From assembly GCA_039602395.1 (NCBI GenBank), contig JBCNJP010000010.1, positions 89,312,000 to 89,375,999 of the forward strand: a stretch of 64,000 bases of DNA, written 5' to 3'. The notes under the pieces are model-generated. The model saw nothing but the letters and a program-made list of their open reading frames with translations. It was not told where the DNA came from and searched no databases. The position numbers and the translations under genes were made by a program. The stretch is from Deinandra increscens subsp. villosa. Its lineage: Eukaryota > Streptophyta > Magnoliopsida > Asterales > Asteraceae. This document shows positions 11,501-22,108 of this stretch, piece by piece (within the stretch, counting starts at the first letter, position 1; every line of letters starts with the position of its first letter).

Positions 11501-12225
11501 TTGTTTGCCTCGGCAGGAAAAATGAAACCACCAACATGAGATTGTTTTAATAGGTAGATGGTCTTGATAAAAAAAATTGAATACTTGGGTGGCATATGTA
11601 TATATTAACCTTAATATATGTTTTCAATGGGTTGACTATGTTTGTTGCTTAACATCTACTAATTGTAACTTATATACAATATCACAGGGAAGGATAAATA
11701 TGTGGTTTTATGGAGCATTCATGATCATATATCTACATTGAGTGCTGAGTCAACCAACACAGCAGGGTCAATTGTCAAAACTGCTGACAATGCTTCCCTT
11801 GGGCCACGTGGGATCTTTCAGGGGCATACAGATACGGTTGAAGATGTGCAGTTTTGTCCAACAAGGTCTGTCATATGATATCTATGCCTCTAGTATCATC
11901 TAGAATTATCTTCACTGTTGACACAAATTAAAATATCTGTATGATGATGCAGTACACACGAGTTCTGTAGTGTTGGAGATGATTCTTGCCTGATATTGTG
12001 GGATGCAAGAACTGGAACCAACCCGACCACGAAGGTTTGTTGCAAAAATTTGATTTAATAATCTTTATGCATGCAACTCTTATGAAACATAAAGTCTTCT
12101 AATAATCTGTATAATGTTACATGGGTGCATTGTCTTTGTTACTTTAATTAGGTTGAAAAAGCACACAATGCTGATGTTCACTGCGTTGATTGGAGTCCTC
12201 ATGATGAGAACTTTATTCTAACTGG
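8571..12225 (+). CDS. FVE/MSI4: FVE/MSI4-type WD40 histone-binding protein, 3' end missing
   Basis: Ten exons join in frame: 8571-8821, 8989-9052, 9844-9930, 10000-10062, 10368-10433, 10516-10590, 11123-11198, 11688-11865, 11953-12034, 12152-12225 (338 codons plus 2 nt). Residues 13-24 hold a basic AT-hook-like KKRGRPKGSKK. Residues ~54-125 are the H4-binding N-terminal domain of RbAp46/48-type proteins (YRNWKSVVPILYDWLANHNL, VWPSLSCRW). WD repeats follow, with VLIWD, VVLWS and LILWDARTG signatures. FVE/MSI4 acts in nuclear histone-deacetylase and chromatin-repressor complexes, in the autonomous flowering pathway and in cold response. The family is ~500 residues, so about a third, including the last WD repeats, falls in or beyond the gap at 12299. 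The ATG at 8571 gives the family-like N-terminus. MSI5-type paralogues cannot be excluded. No lesion is seen in any exon. Confidence 0.93.
9053..9843 (+). other. GC-AG intron 2 of the FVE-like gene
   Basis: The exon ends ...TCGGAACAG and the intron begins GCAAGA. The next exon starts after TTTCAG at 9844 with ACTGATGGC. Only this junction keeps the conserved LSEQ-TDGSVPN reading frame. AG|GCAAG is the known strong consensus of the minor GC-AG class of U2 introns. A 506-bp hAT derivative is inserted 58 bp inside the donor. Confidence 0.85.
9111..9616. mobile_element. hAT-type non-autonomous element in FVE intron 2
   Basis: A 506-bp segment starting TAGGCCTCTGAG and ending GGACAGTCCTG is flanked by the 8-bp direct repeat GTTGTGAT (9103-9110, 9617-9624), the TSD length of hAT elements. 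Terminal similarity is weak but the interior is rich in repeated GAGCTCG/CGAGC words, typical of hAT derivatives with subterminal repeats. No transposase is encoded. Confidence 0.7.
10156..10332. mobile_element. MULE-type MITE in FVE intron 4
   Basis: This 177-bp foldback element is flanked by a perfect 10-bp duplication TACTTATCTA (10146-10155 and 10333-10342), a length expected for Mutator-like elements. The arms contain a near-perfect inverted repeat: AGAACTTTTGAGAACCATTC on the left pairs with GAATGGTTCTCAAAAGTTCT on the right, and CTGAGCCAC with GTGGCTCAG. Ends are GGGAGAGG... and ...CCTAACCC. Non-coding. Confidence 0.85.
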
Positions 12226-12298
12226 GTATATTTTCCTACTCTATATGGTCTGAAAAAGACAGCTTTCAGTTTTTTCTAAGTGAGTCTTATTTAAAAAT

Positions 12299-12798
12299 NN
12301 NNNNNNNNNNNNNNNNNNNNNNNNNNNNNNNNNNNNNNNNNNNNNNNNNNNNNNNNNNNNNNNNNNNNNNNNNNNNNNNNNNNNNNNNNNNNNNNNNNNN
12401 NNNNNNNNNNNNNNNNNNNNNNNNNNNNNNNNNNNNNNNNNNNNNNNNNNNNNNNNNNNNNNNNNNNNNNNNNNNNNNNNNNNNNNNNNNNNNNNNNNNN
12501 NNNNNNNNNNNNNNNNNNNNNNNNNNNNNNNNNNNNNNNNNNNNNNNNNNNNNNNNNNNNNNNNNNNNNNNNNNNNNNNNNNNNNNNNNNNNNNNNNNNN
12601 NNNNNNNNNNNNNNNNNNNNNNNNNNNNNNNNNNNNNNNNNNNNNNNNNNNNNNNNNNNNNNNNNNNNNNNNNNNNNNNNNNNNNNNNNNNNNNNNNNNN
12701 NNNNNNNNNNNNNNNNNNNNNNNNNNNNNNNNNNNNNNNNNNNNNNNNNNNNNNNNNNNNNNNNNNNNNNNNNNNNNNNNNNNNNNNNNNNNNNNNNN
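12299..12798. other. Assembly gap, 500 N
   Basis: A run of exactly 500 N, the same size as the second gap, implies a placeholder of unknown true length. It falls in intron 10 of the FVE-like gene, and the sequence after it does not contain the missing exons. Confidence 0.95.
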
Positions 12799-13354
12799 TA
12801 TTATATATCAGGGGCTAGTTTCGCTGGCCAAGCGAAACTGGCTCTGTAAGTCAAGGGTTTAGCTAGCCGGGCGACACTATAGTTTCGCCTGGTAATTTCG
12901 CTGGAAACCAAAAATGACCAATTTACATTCTAAGCAAGATAAGCATGGTTCATGAATTTCACACAATTACACAATTAGTTAACAAACATGTTGCACATAC
13001 TTCCTAGGGCTGTGCAAACGGGTCAAACCCGCCAGACCCGACAAAAACCGACCCGGGACCGAGAACCGAATGAAAGATTTTTAGGAACCGGAACCGTACC
13101 CATTTGTAGACGGTCGGTCCGGGTTTTGGTGGGTAAATGGGCCGGTTCTGTCGGTTCCTATTTTTGACCCGTAAATGATAACCTAATGCTCATGTGATGC
13201 AACTTTAAGATCAATCAAAATGCAGGATTTTATAAGATTAAATTCTTGAAGATTCAATGAAACTGCAAAAGGTCAAAAACTCAAAATTACATAACTGAAA
13301 GTCTAAAAAAGAGATCAACTTAAAAATAAAAAGCAAGAAACCATCTTCAACTCT

Positions 13355-13816
13355 TCAACAGTAGTTTGCAGGATTGCCCTCACACTTACTAGCATGCTTA
13401 TTTAACGATGAAGTTCCGTTCATTGAAGAGTCCGCAAACAACACCGTTTTACAGTAGTTGCATCTTCCTTTTCGTAGACCTTCTTTGTCATAAAACTCAA
13501 CAAAATGTTCCCAACAATTTCCCGTGAGCTTTCTTTTCTTTCGTTGCACTTTTTGTTTCCCGACTTTTTTTTCGTTCATATGTTCGAGATTTTCATTCTC
13601 GTCTATGCTTCTTGACGTGTTTTGGGCATCCATACTGTTGAGAATTGAAGCAAGGATACAATTCTGCAATTTGGAAATCGAATGGTGAAATGGTAAACTC
13701 AACTGGAAGCAATTAATAGGGAATTTTGGGCATCCATACCGTTGAGAATTGAAGCAAGGATGCAATTCTCCAAATTGGAAATTGAATGGTGAAGTGGTGA
13801 ACTCAACTGGAAGCAA
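13355..13816 (-). pseudogene. hAT transposase N-terminal fragment with BED zinc finger
   Basis: The 153-residue frame ends in a BED-type zinc finger: CWEHF motif, then C119-x2-C122 and H141-x3-C145, preceded by a lysine/arginine-rich stretch (KQKVQRKKRKL). BED fingers bind DNA at the N-terminus of hAT transposases. The dimerisation and RNase-H-like catalytic regions (normally several hundred more residues) are missing. The natural start is probably the internal Met of MDAQNTSRS; the residues before it come from a ~104-bp tandem duplication (13624-13727 and 13728-13830) that extends the frame artificially. Confidence 0.75.
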
Positions 13817-13830
13817 TTAATAGGGAATCT
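13624..13830. repeat. Tandem duplication, ~104-bp period
   Basis: Two consecutive copies of a unit starting GGGCATCCATAC and ending near GCAATTAATAGGGAA, with a third partial copy (TCAACTGGAAGCAATTAAT) to about 13848. The copies differ by a few substitutions. The duplication lies at the 5' side of the BED fragment inside the hAT element. Confidence 0.8.
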
Positions 13831-15161
13831 CAACTGGAAGCAATTAATCCGAGAAGATGAAGAGATGCCGTATGCGACTTGGAACTTTGGAAATATGAAA
13901 ACAATTAATAGGAACCTCCTAGAAATTCTAGGCTTAAATTATACGGAGGGATGAAGGCTAATACAAAATTACAAACGGTTCATACGGGTTTAATGGGTAC
14001 CGTCGGGTATGACCCGTAACCGACCCGAAACCGTGAAACATAAAATCTAGGAACCGAGAACCGAAGGGAGAACTAAAAACGGGTACGGTCCCCGGGTTTA
14101 CCGGGTCGGTTCTAACGGGTAGGTCGGGTATACCCGAGTTAAGCTCACCCCTAATACTTCCTCATAGAGGCAATTCAATAAATAAACACATATGGACGGG
14201 TTCGGTGATCAACCAAAGGTCGTGGACGTATTCGGCCTAGTTAAGCATTAGTTACTAAGTTAACACTTATAACGTAACTAACGGAGATTGTCTAACGGAA
14301 GTTAACCTTGGAATTCTCGGATGTCACAGGGTGTCTCAAATACTTGATGAAATCATTATCCGTTAAGTCCGTTAGAATTGATTAACATCGTTTAAACTTC
14401 GAGGGGCTGGTTTTGTCATTTCTCAAACTCCGTTTAAAAGCAACCAAACCTTGAGGGACTGGCTTCGTCAATTGCCGAACTCAACTCCCTATATTGTAAC
14501 TTGGTGAGGGACCCTTTTTGCCAATAGCCAAAGTCGATTTAAAGTCTTGGGGGAAACCGTAGACTTCTATACCGTCCCTAACCGTCGCTCCGATCGATTC
14601 CTCCCATCAGTTACTTACTGCATCAACTCAATCGGCCTCATCATTTAACCATATCGGGAAGCCCTAAATATCACAGTGACACCCACCATAGAAACCGATC
14701 GTGGAATCCTCGAAGGTCTCAAGAAAGAAAAACCCACCGGTCATGAAATTCACACACAAACACATCGCTTCTCGAGCCTTCTGTCGGAAGAAAACACGGT
14801 CCCTGAGACCCTGTCCACCGGCGACCACTCACCGTAAAACCACCGAAGAACACTACCTTTGATTCCGACGTCTAGCCATCCTGATCGACGTCCACAGCCA
14901 TCGAGTAACAACCGCAAAGAACACGGGTGTCGGATCGAGCCGCACGCGCAAGCCTCATCATCACCTTTCGTTTTTCCGATTCATCTCCACACTAGGTATA
15001 AACTAAACTCACATCATAGCATGATTTCACGAGACCTCGGTCGCTGTTTGTAAAGTTTCTACACGTTAATGGAGGTTGGGTGTTCGTAGGGTTTTGGATG
15101 AAGGTGATGACACCCGACCCATTGTAGTTAAATAATACGTTTTCTTGGTTATAACACAAAC

Positions 15162-15233
15162 GGATCGGGTATCCTGCTGGTTTGTGTTTCGGTTATTAAC
15201 CCTAAGGTCATTGGTTCGAATCTCGGCTACTCC
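15162..15233 (+). tRNA. tRNA-like module 1 in LTR (degenerate)
   Basis: The 3' half reads like a tRNA: a perfect B box (GGTTCGAATCT) followed by CGGCTACTCC as a T-stem/acceptor end and a T-rich stretch. The A-box side is degenerate and the cloverleaf does not close, so it is not a functional tRNA gene. It lies about 86 bp upstream of module 2 inside the LTR, the same tandem arrangement as in the right-hand Gypsy LTRs. Confidence 0.45.
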
Positions 15234-15319
15234 TTTTATTTTTATGCGTTTTCTGTAATCGGATTATCAGGTCCACTACATGAATAAAACCAATCTTTTC
15301 AATATGGAAATCGATAACA

Positions 15320-15387
15320 GGCTCTGCCCCAATGGTTAGGGTGCTACGTAGGAGCCATAGGTCACGGGTTCAAACCCCGTGACCTCC
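15320..15387 (+). tRNA. tRNA-like module 2 in LTR (degenerate)
   Basis: This segment contains an A-box-like CCCAATGGTTAGGGTG with a CCC/GGG D-stem and a perfect T-arm: ACGGG-TTCAAAC-CCCGT, with B box GGTTCAAACCC. The acceptor stem is poor and the anticodon arm unclear. It aligns with the modules at 47606-47677 and 56587-56658 (minus strand), which share GGTCACGGGTTC and the CCC...GGG D-arm. It is probably tRNA-derived and carried by the LTR. Confidence 0.5.
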
Positions 15388-16915
15388 AATTGTTGCTGTT
15401 TTATTTTTATTTCTTGTTTTGTGAACTTGTTTAGTCCGAAACCTATCACCAATTGTTCCCTATGTCATTTTGGACCCATAGAAGTTCTCCTAGGCTCGTT
15501 ATCTTAACCGTTATCTCATTGGTTTATATAAATTGCTTTTCTTTTATAAAATATTTAGCTATTTAACGGTGATTTATAAAAGTATAAACATTTGGAAAAG
15601 TATATAAAAATACGTATTAAGGAATATAAATGAACGTTTTGGTAACCTTTGCATTTGTGTAGAAATATACGTATTTTGCGATTTAAACGTTCTAAGCGTT
15701 GGATTTATATCCACATAAATATTTATTTATAAACACATGAGTACATTTTGAAGTACTCGTTATTGATATAACCATTATCTAGTAACGAATATATATTTAT
15801 ATATACGTATATACATAATTTCTTAAACGTTTCATGAACTTATATTATTAATAGATAATATAGTTTTGGCGACTTTCGTAATTGTCATGGTATTGACTAT
15901 GTGTCATCCTCAACTCGTTTGGACTTTATGATCTTCGTCATGTCGTCGTTTGACATTATTTTTATTTTTTTTATCGTTGGTCTAGACTTAGTCGTTTTTC
16001 GATCGGACACACACTTATGCATATATGCTCGTTAGGTGTTTGGTAGAGTACACAAGACCTGCTAGTTGCTACTTGCTGTTATTATTTATCGGGATTTGCT
16101 GTGCACCCGAAGGTGAGTTTCACGGCCCCTTTTTACCTATTTTAATCCTGTTGGGGGAGATTAACATGCATGATTTACACAACTGAGATAATTAGACTTT
16201 TATATATCACTTGAAGTAATTGTAGCACACTGATACAACAAAGTCCTTCCTATGGTACCGTTAATATTAATGACGATAGCGGGAAATATATTGTAGTACT
16301 ACTGGGTTTGACAAACCCCACCCGGGTCAGTCGCGCTGACACGATTGGATATCGAACGGGTGTTATATTCGTCCTAAACACAACAAGGCAAACTATAAAC
16401 AACTGTTAGCTTCGGTGACCATCAACGTGCGAAGTTTCATGTATATAGCCTAGCTAGCTATTTGATATATATTAGTGATTATGCTCTTACAACTTGACTA
16501 TTGTTGAATAGTCAATCTTAAACTCAACTTGATTGTTGTTGAACAATCAATCTTAAACTGAACTTGAACTGTTTTAACTGATAAACCTGTGAACTCACCA
16601 ACCTTTGTGTTGACACTTTTTAGCATGTTATTCTCAGGTTGCAGATGATCGAGTATCACGAGTACGCATGCATGAGTCTTTAAACACTTTTAGTGTCTTT
16701 GGTCAAGTCACGTCACCTTGGGTGACACTGTTTTTACCATAATGTTTTCATTGTATTTACGCTTCCGCATTTGTAAAACTCTGAAATTATAATTTAATGA
16801 AATATGAAACGTCTTCATTAATTATTGGTCGTTTGGTGTAACTAATGGACAACGATCCTGGTTTGTCACGCTCCCTGCGGTGGTATTCTGCGCGTGGAAT
16901 TTTAGGGGTGTGACA

Positions 16916-19900
16916 GCGAGAGGTACAGTTTTTGGGGCACGTGGTAAGCTCGGAGGTTATTTTGGTGGATCCTTCGAAAGTGGAAGCGGCGGAAAGGTGG
17001 GGCATACCCAGGACCCCGACCAAAGTTCGGAGTTTCTTGGGATTGGCAGGTTATTATAGGAGGTTCATACATGATTTCTCCAAAATAGCCTCGCCATTAA
17101 CTTGATTAACAAGGAAGGATGTGAAGTATGTGTAGGGGAAAGAACAGGAGCAATCCTTTCGGACTTTAAAGGAAAGGTTGACGCATGCTCTGGTGTTAGC
17201 TTTACATGATGGGACCGAGGATTTAGTAGTGTATTCGGATGCTTCATACCTTTGCCTCGGTTGTGTACTTATGCAACGAGGAAAAGTGATAACTTATGCT
17301 TCGAGGTAGTTGAAGGGGCATGAGGTCAAGTATCCTACTCATGACCTTGAGTTAGCGGCGATGGTGTTTGCATTGAAAATATGGGACACTACCTTTATGG
17401 TGTTAAATGCATAATTTATACTGATCATAGGAGATTAAAATACTTCTTTGATCAGAAGGAGCTAAATATGAGGCAGAGAAGATGGTTGGAACTCATTAAA
17501 GATTACGATTTTGAGATTCATTGCCATCCGGTAGGGGTGAGCAAAATATCGGGAAATCCCGAAAAACCGAAAAACCGACCAAAAAATACCCGAATCCCGA
17601 ACCGACCGAACCTATAGTCGGTCATTCTCGGTCCCAATATTCTTCCTTAGTCGGTCTCGGTCTCGGTCTTTGACCGAGATTTATAGCAATTCCCGAATTC
17701 CCGAAATTGAGTCTTAATGGCCCAATACTCTTTCGATGAATCAGAAAGCCCAATACTCTTTCCATGAATCAAGGGCCCAAATCAGTGAATGAAGAGCCCA
17801 AATCGGTGTCTAATATGGCAACAGGCAACCACTATCATGCGATTAATCAGATACAACATCTGATTGACGTTTGAAATTCAAAACTCCTATTCTCCTTCTC
17901 CTACAATCTGCCCTGCAACTCAAGTCTCCAAGAACCTCCTATTAGGGAAAATGACTTGATTTGATGGAAAACCTTTATACTACAGCTAGGAGATTTAGTG
18001 TAATCTTATCTCTCAGACTGTTACTAAATATTAAGATGAATACAAATTTATAAATAAAATAACTTTAATCATGAATTCATGATTAATCATCAGGATATAG
18101 AAAACGTGTAAATGTTAAATATTAATTAACTAAATATATATTAATATCAACACTTACATACGAAATAAGTTTTTTTTTTCCAAAAAACCAACAATCATAT
18201 ACATGTTTAGTTCTTTAATGAACCCGTCACGCAAAAAACAATCGTATATGGAGCTGAATTCGATCGGGAATCGGGAGACCGAAATCCCGAAAACCTTATT
18301 CGGTCGGTAGACCGATACCGAAATGAAGGGTTCGGTCGGGACTCTGTCATGATACCTAGAAAATCTCGGTCTCGGTCAGGATTCGGGACAAAAAAAGTCG
18401 GGAAACCGACTTTGCTCACCCCTACCATCCGGGGAAGGCCAATGTGGTGGCGGATGCATTAAGTAGAAAAGGGGAATTTGCTCCTATAAAAGTGAAGTCC
18501 ATGAGGTTGGTGGTGACATCGAGCATCCTGGACTCGTTCAAGAGTGCTCAAGTTGAGGCCATGAAGGAAGAAAATTGGAAAAAGGCACGGATCAAAGGGG
18601 CGGTGGAGGCCTTAGTCGATGGTGAAAATGGCCTTAAATATTGATTTGGTCGACTATGGGTTCCTAATACTTGTGGGGTGAAGGAGTTGCTACTTGATGA
18701 GGCGCATAAGTCTCATTACTCAATTCACCTGGGGGCCACAAAGATGTATCATGACTTAAAATGTGATTATTGGTGGCCCAGAATGAAGCGTGACATCGTT
18801 AAGTATGTGGAGAAATGTTTTACTTGTTTACAAGTCAAAGCAGAGCATCAGAATCCCTATGGTAAATTGCAGCCATTGGAAATACCCGAATGGAAGTGGG
18901 AACATATCACAATGGATTTTCTTACCAAACTACCTAAGACGACAAGGATATTCGATTCGATTTGGGTGGTGGTGGATAGACTCACTAAGAGCGCGCATTT
19001 TCTTCCTATTAGTGAGTCATATACTTCCGAGAAAATGGCAAATGTTTATATCAAGCAGATAGTGTCGAGGCATGGTATTCCGGTGTCAATAATGTCAGAC
19101 CGGGACACCCATTTTATTCATGTTTCTGGAAAGAGTTTCAGAAGGATTTGGGTACTAGATTACACTTTAGTACCACATAGCATCCTCAAACAGATGGTCA
19201 GAGTGAAAGAACAATTCAAACTCTTGAGGATATGTTACGAGCGTGTGTTTTAGACTTTGAGGTAGTTGGGATTCCCATTTACCATTGGTAGAGTTCGCCT
19301 ATAATAATAGCTACCACGCCAGTATTTGGATGCATCCATACGAGATGATCTATAGGCAGAAATGTCGAACCCCATTGTGTTGTGGTGAGGTGGGATGGCG
19401 AGAGCTTGCCTACAAGGATGTGGTTAAATCCACAACGGAAATAATAAATAAAATAAGGGCACGATTGAAAGTTGCGCAAGACTAGCAGAAATCTTATGTG
19501 GATAGAAGAAGAAGGTCCATAGAGTTTGAGAAAGGAGATTTCGTAATGTTGAAGGTATCTCCTTGGAAGGGGGTGATCCGGTTTAGGAAGAGGGGCAAGT
19601 TGAGCCCAAGGTTCATTGGACCATTTAAAGTAATCGCGAAGATGGGACAGACTGCTTGTCAAATGGAACTTCTGGAGGATTTAAAGGGCATTCATAACAC
19701 TTTTCATGTATCCCACTTGAGGAAGTGTTTAGCTGATGAGACCGCATATGTAATAGATGATATTGTGGTGGATGATAACTTGAAATATGTGGAAAGTCCA
19801 ATTGCTATAGTAGGTCATAAAACCAAGCGGCTCAGAAACAAGGAAATTAGACAAGTGATGGTGAAATGGGAGCACCAAAAGGGATCAGACACCACGTGGG

Positions 19901-19950
19901 ATTTCGAGGACAATATGAGAAGATACTACCCCAATCTATTTGGTATGTGA
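16916..19950 (+). pseudogene. Gypsy pol remnant: RT end, RNase H, integrase, chromodomain
   Basis: 16916-17531 encodes the RT tail (REVQFLGHVV, FLGLAGYYRRFIHDFSK) and RNase H (VYSDASYLCLGCVLMQRGK, YTDHRRLKYFF). The frame has stops near 17101, 17132 and 17308 and a shift near 17378. After the hAT, 18433 onward continues the RNase H end (VVADALSRK). Integrase follows: zinc-binding region with HxxxH and CFTCLQVK at 18700-18840, then core residues in ITMDFLTKLPKT and SIMSDRD. A frameshift near 19190 spoils the segment carrying the catalytic Glu. The last part (19285-19950) holds the integrase tail and a chromodomain-like end (VMVKWEHQKGSDTTWDFEDN). Such proteins would drive cDNA synthesis and chromatin-targeted insertion; this copy is dead. 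Confidence 0.88.
17532..18424. mobile_element. hAT non-autonomous element inside Gypsy RNase H
   Basis: The 893-bp insert has perfect 14-bp terminal inverted repeats (TAGGGGTGAGCAAA / TTTGCTCACCCCTA) and a perfect 8-bp TSD CCATCCGG (17524-17531, 18425-18432). The pol reading on each side meets exactly at the duplication, which proves insertion into the retroelement. Subterminal zones carry many CGGTC/GACCG and TCCCGA/TCGGGA words. No transposase frame is present. Confidence 0.95.
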
Positions 19951-19975
19951 TTTAATTTACGAGGACGAAATTCCC

Positions 19976-19991
19976 AATAAGGGGGTGAAGT
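19976..19991 (+). promoter_or_regulatory. Polypurine tract of the plus-strand Gypsy
   Basis: The purine-rich CAATAAGGGGGTGAAGT immediately precedes the LTR start at 19992. It is the expected plus-strand primer for LTR retrotransposon DNA synthesis and follows the pol stop codon (19948-19950) by about 26 bp, including a GAGGACGAAATTC word. Confidence 0.75.
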
Positions 19992-22108
19992 TGTAACAAC
20001 CCAAAATTTTATTTAATTTAATATTGTATTTCATGTTGGTTGCGGGTCGGGTAAATTGGATTATTAAATATAAACCCGACAAAGTTAGTTTTAGTTACTA
20101 AGTTAATTCTTGGATGACTAATGAGTTAGGAGGAAGTTGAAGTACTAGATGGGTAAATTGTCAATTTTGGTCTAGTTTAATAAATGTTAAAACTTGAAGG
20201 GGGTGAGGGGGGGGGGGGGGGGGGGGTTGGTTGTAAAATAAATTATTAGAAGGAGAATTAGTCTGGGTCTTATCCCAGACGTAATCTCGTACGCGACCAG
20301 AGGGAGAAAAGAGAGTGAATGCTTGGTTCTTGCTAAAATTCATTAATTGAGAGTGTTGAGGGGGTGTAATCAGTAAGGAGGAAGATGATTTAGAGCTTAG
20401 GGAGTCCTCTAGAACTCAACTTTGCATCATATGAGTCTGGAATTGTGCTCGGGTAGGTGATTTCTTGTTATGCTACTTTGATGGATCTTGAGTAAAAGTG
20501 AAATTGATGAAGAAATTAAGTTTGTTTGTATGTTTATATGTCTGATAGATGTAGGAATTGCAGTTGCATGTGTTTATGATTGAAGTTTTGGATAGAAATT
20601 GGTAATGGGGGTTTAACCCATCATATGAAAATCGATTTGTGCATATGGTTGGGAGTTTGGGGGTTGTTTTGATTCCTATATGCTTGTTTATGTTTGAAAT
20701 TGTGAAAGTAATGCAGATTTATGTCTATGTGTTATGTGTTCGCATCATATGAGGTTGGATTGGGAGTTCTAATACATGATAGTGGTAGGAATTTGTATTA
20801 TGCACATTAGGTGTTTGATGAAATATCTAAATAAGTGTAAAACTTTGGCTAGATGTCTAAATTTATACGATGTGGTGATATTGGATATTGAAGGATGTGA
20901 ATGATTATTGCTAATTGAGTAATCTTTGTGATCAAATGATTTAGGTGGAGAAGTGGGTGAAAGCTCAACCAAGCATCGTGAAGGAAAGCACAAGGGTTGA
21001 CTAGCAAGGTAACACAAGAAGTATATTGACTGTTATAGGAATGTATTATGAAATACATGAGTTAGTACAAGTACTAGCATGAAATGGTTTTAAGTCATGA
21101 TAGCGTTATGTTTATGATTGAAGTATAGATGCAAGTAGAGTCTTGACCCACTATTGATTGTACCCGTATGGGTTAAGTGTGATTGTTGGAAAGTCCAAGT
21201 GAACTTGGATTGGGTAGAGGTTAGTAATATACAAGGAAACTTGTGTCAAGGGATGGATGAATCTAGCTAAATTCATGATAGTTAGTTAGATGGTAAAGTG
21301 TGGTTATATGCATATTTGAGTAGTATAGCTTCACATGAGTAATGTGTATGTGTAAAGATGTTAAATTTGAACTATTAGCTGGTTGAAAGTAAGAATTAGC
21401 ATGGGTTGGGGGCTTAATGGGTCACGTGTTGACTTCTGCATAGGTATGATACAAATTTTGTGTGAATTCATAGTATAACCAAAGTTGTGTATTTGTGCTT
21501 GAAAGTGTCCTTAGAATGCAGAGAAAACAAGTTTGGTTGATTTGAAATGTGATGGAGAAAGATGGAGGAAATCTGGGAAAAGTTGGAAAAATTGGCTAAG
21601 TCCCAAACTGCATAATTTTAGCTTGATCGCTGGAATTTCTGCTCTAAGCGTATCGCTTGGAGCATAACTTCCAATAAGCGATACGCGTGATTTAGTAGGC
21701 GTATCACCTACTGCGTTCTGAAGTTGTAGGCGATACGCCTAGAACCCGAATTCGTTTTAAATGTTTGTTTGCTTAATTTGAGTTGGTTAATGCTGAGTAA
21801 TTGATTGAGTGTCATTCATACTAACGTGTTACTGGTGTTAATGATAGGTTAGAAGCAGGTTGATGGGTCATGATCGAGCAGGAGGACTTTTGGAGGACCG
21901 AACACCCATTGTTGATATTTGTGGATGTTTTGTGAATGTTATAACATGTTAAAACTTGACGCTGCTCTCATAAACAACGAAAACTAGATGTTGAATGATT
22001 TTGTAAATAGGGGTGATAACTTGTTCTTGGCATGTGGTTTAAATGAAACTTTCTGGCCTGTATTTTTCACGATATTAATTTGGCATTTATGAAGGTTGGG
22101 GTGTTACA
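19992..22108 (+). mobile_element. 3' LTR of the plus-strand Gypsy
   Basis: This 2117-bp LTR begins TGTAACAACCC and ends GGGGTGTTACA, and aligns over its length with the reverse complement of 353-2471. A pure G run lies at about 20208-20226. At 21646-21741 four short inverted repeats occur within 96 bp: AAGCGTATCGCTT, AAGCGATACGCGT, TAGGCGTATCACCTA and TAGGCGATACGCCTA. It is non-coding. Confidence 0.88.

Larger units (their letters stand above)
13005..14153 (-). mobile_element. hAT element, internally deleted, with BED finger remnant
   Basis: The 1149-bp element starts TAGGGCTGTGCAAACGGGT and ends GTTAAGCTCACCCCTA, imperfect terminal inverted repeats. It is flanked by a perfect 8-bp TSD ATACTTCC (12997-13004, 14154-14161). 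Both subterminal zones are dense in ACCCG/CGGGT words, the likely transposase-binding repeats. It encodes only the N-terminal BED part of a transposase (13355-13816, minus), so it is non-autonomous. Confidence 0.92.
12799..16915 (+). mobile_element. Gypsy LTR (3' part complete), interrupted by a hAT
   Basis: Non-coding DNA ending GGGGTGTGACA exactly where Gypsy pol homology starts (16916) is read as a plus-strand LTR whose start is in or before the gap. It contains palindromic AGTTTCGC...GCGAAACT near 12816, an 1149-bp hAT (13005-14153), phrases seen in related LTRs such as GAGGGGCTGGTTTTGTCA and GAACTCACCAACC, and two tRNA-like modules (15162-15233, 15320-15387) about 1.53 kb from the LTR end. 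That is the same distance as in the LTRs at 46071-49036 and 55052-58017. The short frame at 14859-15053 is not coding. Confidence 0.65.
16916..22108 (+). mobile_element. 5'-truncated Gypsy chromovirus element with 3' LTR
   Basis: The element begins inside the reverse-transcriptase region at the junction with the preceding LTR (16915/16916). It runs through RNase H, integrase and chromodomain, is interrupted by a hAT insertion at 17532-18424, and ends with a 2117-bp 3' LTR. A C-terminal chromodomain after integrase places it among chromoviruses (Tekay/Del-like). The LTR family is the same as 353-2471 in opposite orientation. No 5' LTR, gag or protease is present. Confidence 0.88.

Noticed and set aside
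20208..20226. Poly-G run as G-quadruplex regulator
   Set aside because: Single homopolymer in one LTR; length may be a sequencing or assembly artefact and the other LTR copy lacks it.
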